This document shows, one piece after another, positions 10,901 to 19,628 of a DNA stretch of 64,000 bases. The position numbers were made by a program, and so were the translations under genes. Source of the DNA: Tribonema minus (lineage: Eukaryota; Sar; Xanthophyceae; Tribonematales; Tribonemataceae); assembly GCA_017506865.1 (NCBI GenBank), contig JAFCMP010000434.1, forward strand, positions 806,001-870,000, given 5' to 3'. The notes under the pieces were generated by a model that made no database searches, was not told the DNA's origin, and was given only the letters and a program-made list of their open reading frames with translations. The first letter of the stretch is position 1; each line of letters begins with the position of its first letter.

Positions 10901-13900
10901 GTTGCGGATGTAGTTGGCGGTCTGCAGCGCCTCTGCCCACAGAAATGGGGGCAGCGATGTGTCGTACAGCATGCACCGAGCCATGCCGAACAGGGTGCTC
11001 CACGACCGCTCTGCGACGCCGTTCTCCTGCGGCGTGTACGGCGCTGAGTAGTCTGGAGTGATACCCGCGCTGTTGCAGTAGTGGATGATGTCCTCGCTGA
11101 TGAACTCGCGAGCGTTGTCGAAGCGGATGCCGCGAATGTGGATGCCCTGTTTTGCCATGGCAAAGACGAGCTTGTGCGCGTTGTCGGGAGCGTCGCTCTT
11201 GCGCTTGCAGCAGTAGATGAAGCTGTAGCGCGTGCTGTCGTCCTTGAAGCCTTGCGCATAGCTGTAGCCTTGTAGCGACGCAGGCGTGATGGGACCTGCG
11301 AAGTCAGAGTGGAAGTGACTGCCGCGAGTTGAAGTACCTGCTGGCTTCGATGCTGCTGCTGCTGGCGGCTGATGACGCGACTTGGCGAGGGCGCAGGTCG
11401 AGCAATCCGGAAGCTGCGCCTTGCTGACTGTTGTGCTGATGCCTGTGCCGCGGTCCTTGGCCAGGGCCTGTACGTCCCTCCAGTTGAGGTGACCCAACCG
11501 TCGGTGCCAAAGTTGAGCTTCGGCAATTGTAAGTACTGCCGCCAAAGTCTCGATCGGCTGCTTGCGGCGAGACGGAGGACGTAGGCTGATGTAGTATAGG
11601 CCGTTGCGGAGCGTAGTAGGGATGAGCACCTTCCCTTTGCTGATGCCTTGAACCTTCTTGTTGCTGAACTCGAAGGTGCCACCTGCAGCCTCGAGCCGCG
11701 AGTAGCTGATGAGGTGCGAGCCTGCACCTGCTGCGATGACCGAGTCGGTGAACTTGACGTCGGTGTAGCTGCCGTTCTTCGTCCGTGCCGACAGCGTGAC
11801 ATCTGCGATGATGTCAACTTCGCACAAACCTCCGACTCCTTTGATCTTCTCGCTGCAAGGCCGCTTGTTGGACAGGGCGATGCTGAAGTCCCAAGGCAGG
11901 AGTAGAGGATCGAAGACGTACCGATTGCTGCCTGTGTCGATGGCAGCTTGGAAACCGTGCTGGTCGCCATTGGGGTGGCTGCTGTTGATGGCGAAGCCGA
12001 GTGGGCCATCTTGTCCAGCCGAAGAGGCATCGTGACCCTCTGATCGTCGCCCGTTGCGATTGCGCCGCTCACGAGCGAGCAGCTCGCATTCGCTGGTTGA
12101 GTGCGTGTCACTCTTGTGTCGATGACACCACTTGCCGCTGGCACCAGCGCTACTGCTGGGAGTGCTGGGGCGATGGCGCTGGCCCTTCTGCTGCTTCTTG
12201 GCGTGGCAGTTGCTGGCCTTGTGTCCGAACTTGCCGCAGGAGCGGCAGGAACCTCGGAATGCCGGCGTCGAAGCTGAGAGGGCTGTGAGAAGCCCCTGCT
12301 CCCGCTGGCTGTCGTGCTCCGTCCGGAGCGCTTGCTGGATGTCTGCAAAAGACATGGCGCCGTTGACCATGATGATCTTCTTCACGGTGTCGTAGGCGCT
12401 AGGCAATCCCCGGAGGATCTGCCCGATCAACGTGGTGTCCGTGATCGTTTCTCCTAAGGCGGTCAGCTTCGCCTTCAGGTTCTGCAGCCGCATGAGGAAC
12501 TCGTCCGTGTCCTCGCCTGGCTGGAGGGAAGTGCGTTGGAACTCGCTGGTCAGGGCCATGGTGCGAGCCCGCGTGTTGCCCTCGTACTTGGCGGTGAGTG
12601 CCCGCCATGCTCCGCGACCATCTGCTGGTGGCCCTGCGGATTGCCGTGTCACTGCGTGCGCAGCGCTGGCTGTGAAGCTGATTGATGCCACCAGACAGCC
12701 GAAGAAGTGTTGATTCATCTTGGCGTAGTCGTCCTTGGCTTTCAGCTGCGTCTCCTCTGAGTCGGAGAGCCGGAAGTTGAGAAACTCTCCGGAGAACCCC
12801 TTTGATGCCATGATGGCTAAGAAGAGGTAAGAGAACTGGTCCCAGTTCTCGTGCTGCCCATCAAACTGTGGCAGCGGCACCTTGGTGTCCATCCGCATGG
12901 AGGCCATCATAACCTGACGAAACTATAACACCGTGGCAGAGTAGGACACCCAAGGTGGACCCAATGCAAAGTGCAGAACAGCACTAGACCAGGGCAGGCT
13001 GGTATTGCAAAGAAGTGATTATTGTGCAGGAGCGTGAGCAAGCGGAGAAATAGCCCTGAGTCAATGGCGGAACAGTACCGGACTGGTGCTGGAACATGCA
13101 GTGGTGGACTAACAAGAGAAACTCCCAGAATGGGGAGAAACCTGTGTAGGTATGCATGCACATGCAAGTAGGGTATGTAGGTATCATACTCCGTCAAGAA
13201 TGATGACTTACCTTCCGCTGTGTTGAAGTCGAAGGTCGAGATGCTGCAGGAGAAACCGCCGTTATTGTAGATGAGCACGAAGTGCAAACCACAAGTTTTG
13301 ACTTACATGCTGCTGTGTTGGATGTGAAGGTCGAGTTGCTGCAGGTGAAAATGCCATCATTGGAGATGGCTCCGCCGCCGAAATCTGAGGCACGTCATGT
13401 CACGGCATGCGCGGCCATTGGGCAGAGCATCGCCTCACATTGAAACGTACAGAATGAGAAAGACTCACCTGCTGCTGTGTTGTTGATAAAGGTCGAACTG
13501 CTGCAGTCAAAAGTGCCACTGTCGTTGTCGATGGCTCCACCAAAAACTGCATCGAAACGGAAACGAGCAGACATCATGATGCCACGATCAATTCCAGAAC
13601 GCACCGACGTCGCCACTCGTTTCAAAGAACTCATGTGCGCCGGAGGCACGCTCATGTCACGGCATGCACGGCCGTTGGGCACAGCATCGCCTCCCTTTGC
13701 AACGTGCAGAACGAGATTGACTCACCAGCTGTGTTGCCCGTGAATGTCGATAGGCTGCAGGTGAAATCACCAATGTTCTCGATGGCTCCACCAGCATCTG
13801 CAGCGGAACGGAAACGAGCAGCCATCATGATGCCACGATCAATCATTGAAAGTACAGCCGTCGCCACATGTTTTAACAAAGTCATGTGTGCCGGAGGCAC

Positions 13901-16303
13901 GCTCATGTCACCGCATGCGCGCACCATGGGGCACAGCATCACCACTCATCGCGATGCAAAACAAGATTGATTTACCTTCTGCTGTGTTGTCGGTGAAGGT
14001 CGATGCGCTGCAGGTGAAACTGCCAAAGTTGGTGATGGCTCCACCATCTGCATCGGAACGCAAACGATCCGTTATCACAATGCCACGATCAATCATTGAT
14101 AGCACGGTCGTCGCCACGCGTTTCGAAAAACTTCCGTGCGCCTGAGGCACGCTCACGTCATGGCATGCTCGGCCATTGGGCACAGCATCGCCTCACGTTG
14201 CAACGTGCAGAACAAGATTGACTCACCTGTTGCGTTGTTGTCTTTGAAGCTGGAACTGCTGCTGGTGAAATCGTCAGAGCTGGCGATGGCTCCACCATGA
14301 ACTGCAATGGAACAGAAACGAGCAGCCATCATGATCCCACAATCATTCCCAGAACGCACCGCCGTCGTGTGTTTCAAAGTGCTCATGGGCGCCGGAGGCA
14401 CGCTCATGACACGGCACGAGCGGCCATTGGGCACAGCATCGCCTCACATTGCAACGTGCAGAACGAGATTGACTCACCAGCTGTGTTGTCCTTCAATGTC
14501 GATGCACTGCAAGTGAAAATGCCACTGTTCTCGATGGCTCCACCATTATCTGCAGCGGAACGGAAAAGCGCAGCCATCATGATGCCGCGATCAATCCCAG
14601 CACGCACCGCCGTCGCCACTCGTTTCAAAGAGCTCAAGGTCACCGGAGGCACGCTCATGTCACGGCATGCGCGGCCATTAGGCACAGCATCGCCTCACAT
14701 TGCAACGTGCAGAACAAGATTGACTCACCAGCTGTGTTGTCCGTGAATGTCGATGCGCTGCAAGTGAAATCACCACTGTTCTTGATGGCTGCACCGTTAT
14801 CTGCAGCAGAACGGAAATAAGCAGCCATCATGATGCCACAAGCAAACCCAGAACGCACCGCCGTCGCCACTCGTTTCAAAGAGTCGTGTACGCCGGAGGC
14901 ACGCTCATGTCACGGCATGCGCGGCCATTGGGCACAGCATCGCCTCACATTGCAACGTGCGGAGCAAGTTGACTGACTTGCTCGGTGAAACCGCTAAAAT
15001 TGAAGATGGCTCCACCTCATCTGCAACGCCATAACAGCGAGCAGTCAGAACGGTGGTTGATGTATTGATGCCACAGAGTGCACAGACGTCACGCGCATCT
15101 CAAAGAACTCAGGTGCACCGCGCCGGTCACGGCATGCTCACGTCACAGCACGCGCGCGTTGTTAGGCACTGTATCGCCTCACATCACCAAAACTTAAAAG
15201 TGCCAAACACAAGCTTGACTTACTTGCTGCTGTGTTGGAGGTAAAGGTCGAGTTGTCGCAGGTGAACTCGCCAAAATTGGAGACGGCTCCACCGAAATCT
15301 GCAACGCCACCGACGCGAGCAGTCAGAACAGGTGATTGATCGGTCGATGCCACGATCGATCCCGGAGTCACTGTGCACAGACGTCGCCTCGCATCTCAAA
15401 GAACTCAGGTGCGCCACGCCGGTCACGGCACATCCCAGCACGTGGGCGCCGTCGGGCACATCATCACCCTCACAGCACAACGTGGAAATACATGACGACA
15501 CCACTGCACCATAATATTTGCTGGGTGACTCATAGCGCTCCACAACTGGCAGAATTTGAATGGGTAGCGTGGATTTTTGAACATCTAATGTATTGCAATA
15601 CTCACCCGCCCAATTTTGATCGAAAGTGGAAGAGCGGCTTGTGACATTGCCACTGTTGTAGATAGCTCCACCTTCTGCACCGCCAACAGCTGTGACAGTT
15701 GCGGCAAACATTGCGGCAAACATGAGGGGATGTCGCAAATGAGAGCTTTCCATGGAGACGTCCGAGACTCATTGCCTGAAATTCCTGGACGGTATTGTTC
15801 CGCAATTGCTAACAACAAAGTGTAGTTGCGAGGTCGGTGTGACAGTCGCTCACCTCGGTTAAACCATAATTGACAAGCCGCCAGCAACAACTCTCCACCT
15901 TCGAAGATTCTTACGGCTCCACCTCCGCCATTGTCAACCATCAGAGCACGTCCATTTCTGAGCCGCAGGCTTCTGAGCGTCACAAAGCACCCATCTGTAC
16001 GCGAAGCAGCTGCGTCTCATTACGCCCTGAAATTACAGCAGGCTCCGAGTCCATGCCAACGCCAGTGATGTCAAGGGATGTTCCGGCTGCCACGATGATC
16101 GGTTCGGTCAGCCCCACAAATCCTCGCCACTTCACAGCAATGTTCTGATTAGGGCACGCCGCCGCCGCTGTAAGCTTCAGCGCGGACGCATGGTCATCGA
16201 TGATGTCAGGGGGTGCCTTGCAAGCCGGGGCAACAGGGGCCGCGATCGCTCTCATGAGCAGCGCGGCCAATGCCCAGAGTGTCACTGACAGTGTCCGACT
16301 CAT
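3660..16303 (-). CDS. large beta-helix (Pmp-like repeat) surface protein with Cys-rich module and multi-pass membrane C-terminus; probably disrupted
   Basis: Reconstructed from exons with matching splice phases. A signal peptide starts at 16,303 (MSRTLSVTLWALAALLMRA). It is followed by repeated units of the form GGAI-x-N-x-G-x-F-T-C-x-S-T-F-x-x-N-T-A, as in polymorphic-membrane-protein / right-handed beta-helix repeats, then a Cys-rich EGF-like part, then at least six hydrophobic segments. This architecture is known from large families in algae and oomycetes, whose C-terminus is often called TRP-like. The likely role is surface adhesion, sensing or channel activity; this is inference. Problems in this copy: exon 1 is one base short of the phase it needs, several internal exon units are decayed, and a Copia element lies in an intron. 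It may be a pseudogene, or exon 1 may contain a sequencing error. Confidence 0.6.
5145..5404 (-). CDS. Cys-rich exon of the large gene
   Basis: The acceptor TGTAATGCAG is above 5,404 and the donor GTGAGTC is below 5,145. The 260-nt exon joins in frame to both neighbours: W is split with the upstream exon, Y with the downstream one. It encodes CCSERQYLVVDLN, then DHSCVPCDPHKLNCKSFG and FWRETFNQTEIRTCW, ending CSEGYRGP. Such spacing of cysteines before the membrane domain is characteristic of this algal/oomycete family. It probably forms disulphide-bonded extracellular modules. Confidence 0.7.
5490..6527 (-). CDS. three beta-helix repeat exons of the large gene
   Basis: The exons are 6,375-6,527 (153 nt), 6,006-6,155 (150 nt) and 5,490-5,904 (415 nt). 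The first two begin and end in phase 1; the last ends in phase 2 to join the Cys-rich exon. All have CTGCAG/TTGCAG acceptors and GTGAG or GTAAG donors. They encode longer, more divergent repeats (HFGGSIMVEERARVACNSSS; GTIYSEGDVTITSSSFECNA; GGALYLDPSATGLIQNCDF). Several N-x-S/T sites suggest an exported glycoprotein. Confidence 0.65.
6528..7859 (-). pseudogene. decayed repeat-exon units of the large gene
   Basis: No intact exon is seen. About 7,481-7,530 still resembles a repeat exon with a GTGAGTC donor, and the stretches near 7,080-7,160, 7,310 and 7,560-7,620 resemble the intron parts of the tandem units at 13-15 kb (CATCTCAAAGAACTCAGGTG; GAACGAAAACGAG). The acceptors and reading frames are lost. 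A perfect hairpin interrupts the block at 7,176-7,260. Confidence 0.4.
7176..7260. repeat. perfect 38-bp inverted repeat with 9-nt loop
   Basis: The arm 7,176-7,213 is the exact reverse complement of 7,223-7,260, with ATTGTCGTA between them. There is no mismatch in either arm, although the surrounding repeat units are strongly diverged. That points to a recent inverted duplication or a foldback artefact. Confidence 0.85.
7860..7932 (-). pseudogene. repeat exon lacking its splice acceptor
   Basis: It encodes NGGAINNAGSFTCRASTFTNN and keeps a GTGAGTC donor. Where every sister unit has CAG before this exon, this one reads CTGG, so the normal AG acceptor is missing. The next AG lies inside the exon (GGTGGAG). 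It is the first unit on the downstream side of the Copia insertion in the sense of transcription. Confidence 0.45.
8101..8382 (-). repeat. 3' LTR of the Copia element
   Basis: 282 bp, identical by eye to 12,915-13,196. On its inner side the minus strand reads GAGGGAGGG directly before it. Confidence 0.95.
8383..8391 (-). other. polypurine tract of the Copia element
   Basis: The minus strand reads GAGGGAGGG immediately before the TG of the 3' LTR, the expected position for priming plus-strand DNA synthesis. The 320 bp between here and the gag-pol stop is non-coding and rich in GAAGCTG-like repeats (about 8,590-8,700). Confidence 0.8.
8711..12910 (-). CDS. Copia gag-pol polyprotein
   Basis: One uninterrupted 1,399-residue frame. 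Domains in order: Gag with a CX2CX4HX4C zinc knuckle (CRSCGKFGHKASNC, ~222-235); aspartic protease (AIDTGSN, ~324); integrase with the HHCC region (LWHRRLGHLNW through CSTCALAK, ~468-510) and DDE residues near D535 (HSDFAG), D598 (RFDNAREF) and E634 (QENGVAERS); a Pro/Gln-rich linker (~780-830); reverse transcriptase with YVDD (~1,083); RNase H (YADASFASDP, STTEAEYVA). The order protease-integrase-RT-RNase H defines Copia. No frameshift is needed between gag and pol. The first ATG lies four bases inside the LTR boundary, so the frame has almost no internal leader. It is predicted to be autonomous. Confidence 0.95.
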   Translation of the reverse strand: MMASMRMDTKVPLPQFDGQHENWDQFSYLFLAIMASKGFSGEFLNFRLSDSEETQLKAKDDYAKMNQHFFGCLVASISFTASAAHAVTRQSAGPPADGRGAWRALTAKYEGNTRARTMALTSEFQRTSLQPGEDTDEFLMRLQNLKAKLTALGETITDTTLIGQILRGLPSAYDTVKKIIMVNGAMSFADIQQALRTEHDSQREQGLLTALSASTPAFRGSCRSCGKFGHKASNCHAKKQQKGQRHRPSTPSSSAGASGKWCHRHKSDTHSTSECELLARERRNRNGRRSEGHDASSAGQDGPLGFAINSSHPNGDQHGFQAAIDTGSNRYVFDPLLLPWDFSIALSNKRPCSEKIKGVGGLCEVDIIADVTLSARTKNGSYTDVKFTDSVIAAGAGSHLISYSRLEAAGGTFEFSNKKVQGISKGKVLIPTTLRNGLYYISLRPPSRRKQPIETLAAVLTIAEAQLWHRRLGHLNWRDVQALAKDRGTGISTTVSKAQLPDCSTCALAKSRHQPPAAAASKPAGTSTRGSHFHSDFAGPITPASLQGYSYAQGFKDDSTRYSFIYCCKRKSDAPDNAHKLVFAMAKQGIHIRGIRFDNAREFISEDIIHYCNSAGITPDYSAPYTPQENGVAERSWSTLFGMARCMLYDTSLPPFLWAEALQTANYIRNRSPTRALGGMTPYQAWTNEVPDLAHLRVFGAHAYVHLEPGAREGKLGPRAWRGRFVGYAEQSNTYRVYNESTRRIIETRHVTFIEDPRDAPALPTGVQLEQQYITIGMPEPEQPLPQQQPADATQQPAAPPQPPLQPPPPQQQQNEHPQPQLPQLPPARGPVTRAQTRAALRDELAAKRADLNAFQAFAAVAGVSSEEPSTITAFETFAAAAAETSSSEPSSYGEAVVSEQWRAAMQKEYDALIDNNTWELVPRTSGMNVVSSRWLFKEKRNELGEVVVHKARFVAKGFSQQPGVDFQHTFAPVVHMASLRTVIALAAHNGWQLRHIDINNAFVQSYMEEEVYVKQPEGYEQHAADGTQLVLRLNKSLYGLKQSPRTWHRTVSDYLLQQGFTSCDYDPCVLFDAETGVILLIYVDDIFFTGTSNGQLITSITSKLQQRFSIKDLGELKWFLGINITHNTTSHTISLGQYSYAATLLSRFNMTNCNPAPTPAVYQGDKLITSAALEPAQAELYRSMVGGLLYLSTSTRPDLAYTVAQLAQHMGSPCQHHMRNAKRALAYLKGTQDYNLTFRPSKRLQLIGYADASFASDPVDRRSTSGFVFMLAGAAVAWRSKKQGLVTTSTTEAEYVALYHASQQAVPLLGLLAFLGVSGQQPMPLYEDNSGALQLASNPYAQQRTRHIGVKYHYTRQQVAAKVIDVTAVCTQQQYADGFTKPLPKPAHRTHTAFIMGI
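12907..12914 (-). other. primer-binding site, likely internal (anticodon-loop) initiator tRNA-Met
   Basis: Directly after the 5' LTR the minus strand reads GGTTATGA. This complements the CAT-anticodon loop of initiator tRNA-Met (TCATAACC) rather than a tRNA 3' end. Priming by an internal initiator tRNA-Met fragment is established for Drosophila copia and some relatives. The gag start codon (12,908-12,910) lies inside the site. Confidence 0.7.
12915..13196 (-). repeat. 5' LTR of the Copia element
   Basis: 282 bp, TG...CA, identical by eye to the 3' LTR. It should carry the promoter and RNA start, since only four bases separate it from the coding frame. Confidence 0.95.
13212..13265 (-). pseudogene. 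truncated repeat exon beside the Copia insertion
   Basis: It encodes IYNNGGFSCSISTFDFNTAE and has an intact GTAAGTC donor. The 5' part of the exon and most of the upstream intron are deleted: only about 40 bases separate it from the next donor (13,306). An acceptor could be CTCCTGCAG inside the exon. Confidence 0.45.
13307..15298 (-). repeat. tandem array of ~250-bp exon+intron units, each exon one beta-helix repeat
   Basis: Eight exons look intact: 15,224-15,298 (75 nt), 14,729-14,800 (72), 14,478-14,549 (72), 14,227-14,301 (75), 13,976-14,047 (72), 13,726-13,797 (72), 13,469-13,546 (78) and 13,307-13,384 (78). Every exon begins and ends in phase 1, has a length divisible by three, a (C)TGCAG-type or TCAG acceptor and a GTGAGTC/GTAAGTC/GTAAATC donor, and encodes one unit such as NGAAIKNSGDFTCSASTF. 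Most start-to-start spacing is 250-257 bp, and the introns are also alike (GATGCCACGATCAAT; CACGCTCATGTCACGGCATG). A ninth unit at about 14,985-15,020 is deleted and out of frame. This is exon multiplication by tandem duplication of an exon with its intron. Confidence 0.85.
15606..15689 (-). CDS. beta-helix repeat exon of the large gene
   Basis: 84 nt, phase 1 at both ends, acceptor TGTCACAG, donor GTGAGTA. It encodes VGGAEGGAIYNSGNVTSRSS and so is a diverged member of the repeat family, upstream of the tandem array. Confidence 0.65.
15854..16303 (-). CDS. first exon of the large gene: signal peptide and N-terminal domain, one-base deletion
   Basis: The start at 16,303 gives a classical secretory signal (MSRTLSVTLWALAALLMRAIAA). 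The Met at 16,393 would bury it behind 30 residues. The mature part contains CPNQNIAVKWRGFVGL and TSLDITGVGMDSEPAVISGR, typical of the start of a beta-helix. At about 15,983 the frame stops (GCTTTGTGA), but one frame over it continues as VTLRSLRLRNGRALMVDNGG to a GTGAGC donor. The exon is 450 nt where 451 is needed for the phase-1 donor, so a single base is missing. It is either a true frameshift or a sequencing error. Confidence 0.55.
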
Positions 16304-18499
16304 TGCAACTGCTCCCCCCTGCGCAGCTTGGGGGATGCCTGTACCTCTCACTCCTCTGCACCACCTGAATGCGACAAACACAATCGCAAACATACATTGT
16401 CAAGCCAGCCATTCACAAAGTACTCTTTGCACCTCTGTCACCGAGGCACAGCGGATTGCAGTCTGAACAGTCCGGAGCTGGCATCTCCGGGCACTGCGCT
16501 GAGCAGCTGCGGGCTGCGTGCTCATTATACAGGGTGCATCCATCTCCGGTTATCATTGTGATGCGTGCACAATGCGGCTGCTGCGGGCTGTCGAATTTTA
16601 CATGAAGAAGGGCCTACCTGATGCGCTGCAGCTCCGCTGCGGCCCTCCTGTGCCCACTGCTGCTGCGCCAGTCCTGCGTTCCTGAGCTTTAATGTGCAGG
16701 AGATGCAACTGCGGCTGCTCAGCGGCCTGCGCTGCGGCTTCTGGCACTCCTGAATGCGCTGCTGCTTGCGGCACCCCCGATGGCAGCTGTTCCGCAACTG
16801 CGGGATGCGTGTCTCCTGTGCGATGAGGTTCACTGCGGTGGCGCTCCTGCTCAGAGAAAGTTCTCAGAGAAGTTTCTTATGCGCATGCGCAATTGCGTCC
16901 GGCCGAATTCATCGACATCGCCGGCTTCCGCTGCTGCTGTTCGACCTTGTTTGCAGTCAGATTCATTTCAACAAAGGCTTTAACGTGATGGTAGGCTCTA
17001 TTATACGATTTCGAGGCTTCGCAGCAGTTGGTTGCTGTGCACAGTGCATAGTCGCTCCACACTCACCTGCGCCTGCACAATCTGTGGACTGCGCGTCAGC
17101 ACACACCGCTGTGCATGACCGCTGCAGCGTACGGCTGCTCCAGTGCGCGACGGCTCGAGCGCAAAACGTTTCCTTGTGCTAACGGCTCACGCGCAGAACG
17201 GCTCATGTGCACGACAGCTGAAGTGCACGACGTCGCCAGTCTGTGAGAGCTGGAGTGCACCTCGCTGTAAGTGCACCACGTGAAAAGTGGATGATAGCTC
17301 ACGACAGTTTATGGTGGAGGCTAAGGCGACGGCAAATATAAAGGTGAAAGCAAGGACGAAGGCAAAAGTGAGGACGAAGGCGAAAGCGAAGGCGAAGGCG
17401 AAGGCGAAGGCGAAGGCGAAGACGATTTGGAAGACGAAGACGAAGACGAAGGCGAAGGCGAAGACGAAGGCAACTCGAATGCGATGGCAGAGGGCGAGCT
17501 ACGCCGGCAGCCTGCTCCAAAAGCTATGAAGTCGCCTCATACGCCATCCGCTGCCCGCTGCAGGCTGTGCTGTTCGCCCCTCGTGCGCTGTGGACGACGC
17601 GAGGCGCTATTCAAGCTGCCGCCACCGTGCCGGCTTGCACGATTCATGCGCCGCATGCCGCCACGTGCTCTGCGACCTCGATGCAGACCATGCAACGCGT
17701 TGATGGCATGGCACGACGACGACGCACACAGCACGGACGAACACATGAGAGCGAACGCAGACGATGCGCACGGGCAGTCGGGCGAGAGGCACGGGCGATG
17801 GGAGCACGGCGTACGCGATGGGGAGCGAGCGCGTCACGTCGAAGGTGAAGGCATTGTCTGATATGGCGTACGTCGAACGGTGGCGCGCGCGCGTCAGCGA
17901 GTGCGATGGCACCCGCCGGCAGGCGCATCAGGTCCGACCGACGCATCTGCCATGCGCTCAGCGCCGCTCATGCGCAGAGGCGGCCGCGGTTTGTTATTTC
18001 TGTCAAAGGGTCAGGTGACCCACTCATAAACGCTTGTGTTCTCATCGGGACGCCACGCCTGCTGCATCCGTTTCACCGGCGACTCATCACCTGACGCATA
18101 CATTGCGCTGGGCGACGCAGAACACGCCACGCGTCGGTGGCATGGCATGATGATCGTCGCACACCACACGAAAGGACGCACGTAGGCGAACGCAGACGAT
18201 GCCGGCAAGATGCACGACGCACGCAGAAACGTCGACGATAGGTGTGCTCGCCGACCCGATTCGCTGCTACCCATCCTCACTTCCAGCAAACACGAGTCAT
18301 CGATGACGGCACGCTGACACCGAACTCATCACCATCTCATACCGCGCAGCGCACTCATTGACGATCGGTGTGCTCGCTACACACAGCATGAGGTACGACG
18401 CACGAGCGACACTCGACGATGGCGTGCTAACATCGACGCCGGTATGGCACTCATTCACCACATGATGAGGAAGGGTGTTGCGGCGATCGAAGCACTGAG
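16304..18499. other. no supported gene; simple repeats
   Basis: About 17,340-17,470 is a GAAGGC/GAAGAC minisatellite that produces artificial acidic or Lys-Ala-rich frames. About 17,140-17,280 contains short reiterated CACGACGGCTC-like motifs. Promoter elements of the large minus-strand gene should lie just above 16,303, but none is recognisable. Confidence 0.4.
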
Positions 18500-19145
18500 T
18501 CTAAACGAACAGTCGTGCACGATGACATCAGGAGCGTGCGCACTCGTCTTCGGTGCGCACATCGCAATCTGCGGCACGCAGTGTCAGTACCGAGCGTGCA
18601 CGCCATCAAAGCGATTGCGGCGACGCGTGCACGATGCCGTCATATCTCGTCCATCAAATCATGTACACGATACATTCCACACACGGCAATGCACAACAAA
18701 ATGGCAGAGTGGAGAGCACACATCACGGACTGCAGACGAAGCGATTGGTGAATTAAGAAATCGGCGAAGGTGCGAAAGCATCGTTGACCGGAGCCGTGGT
18801 GCTTCCCACGGCGCTCCGAGACGATCTGTGGTATTGATCGAACAAAGAGTTTTGACGGAGTGGGCCGGCTGCTGTTCGCACACCTCTGTACACCAGTGCC
18901 ACTTGTGCGAGAGCCATCACAAGCAGCAGCACATTTAGTGCTATCAGGAGGCTGATGATCGCTTTCTGGCTACCCTCATAAACCCAACGACCCTGCATCA
19001 GCAGCGATGTGAACATGCTAGCAACGAGGATACCGTAACCCAACATGTACAGCCACTTGTCCATCCTCTCCTGGTGAGGGCGAACTTGCTCATACACTAT
19101 AGATGTGAAAAATGCAAACATACATGCGACAGCACTTTGGCCTGG
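18500..19145 (-). pseudogene. duplicated 3' end of the large gene (C-terminal membrane segment and flank)
   Basis: 18,753-19,121 encodes FFTSIVYEQVRPHQERMDKW through ALVYRGVRTAAGPLRQNSLF and the same stop as the gene at 3,660, with about 10% differences. The non-coding flank below it (ATGACATCAGGAGCGTGCGC) matches 3,414-3,660. The copy ends abruptly at about 19,145, at the position where the paralog at 0.1-1.5 kb also diverges. No 5' exons are attached, so it is a fragment. Confidence 0.7.
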
Positions 19146-19628
19146 CCCAGTGCAAGCTGCTGCGTTTCAGAGGTGGCGGCGCCGGTGCCGACGGCGGCAA
19201 TCAGGGCGAACTGCGGAACCAGCAGACGCCACATCGCGTGCAGGAGTGACGACCGCAATCTAACGTGATTGCGCTAGGCAACTTTCGGCTTACAATAGGT
19301 TTTCCGAATACTCTAGTTCGGCTCAACAAAAGCGAGCGTACGAGGACCCGAAAGGTAGTTTCTAGAGCTCTTCAATCAGAGAGGCCTGGAGGTTCAACTG
19401 CCAATTTACAAAACGGTGCGACCAGCACGCGTAGCAGCCATGGCGCGCCTCGACCGAGCGAAGGTGACGGCGAAGTGGAGACGGCAGTGCCTCACTCGTG
19501 GGCTGCTGGCCCTCACCACGGCGCTCGTTTGTGAGCCTCTGAAGGAGTCAAGGTCAGAGGACAACGCTCCTGAAGAAGCTCTAGTATTCCCTATGCTGGC
19601 CGTATGGTAGCGTCGCACACAGCGCTAC

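Larger units (their letters stand above)
8101..13196 (-). mobile_element. full-length Ty1/Copia LTR retrotransposon, young insertion
   Basis: A 5,096-bp element read on the minus strand. Two 282-bp LTRs (8,101-8,382 and 12,915-13,196) start TG and end CA and look identical base for base. The target-site duplication AGAAT is at 8,096-8,100 and 13,197-13,201. A primer-binding site, a single intact gag-pol frame and a purine tract are in the correct places. It lies in an intron of the large beta-helix gene, in the same orientation and about 10-15 nt from a splice donor. Identical LTRs imply recent transposition. Confidence 0.95.

Noticed and set aside
10870-12348. 492-codon frame inside the Copia element
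   Set aside because: It is an alternative frame of gag-pol on the same strand with Ser/Arg-rich, low-information content; all retroelement motifs are in the other frame.
13307-15298. Regular ~250-bp repeats considered as a CRISPR array or satellite
   Set aside because: The repeated unit contains in-frame exons with splice signals in a eukaryotic gene. There are no unique spacers of constant size and no cas genes.
17287-17861. Lys-Ala-rich and Glu-Gly-rich frames
   Set aside because: They are translations of a GAAGGC/GAAGAC minisatellite and have no supported gene structure.
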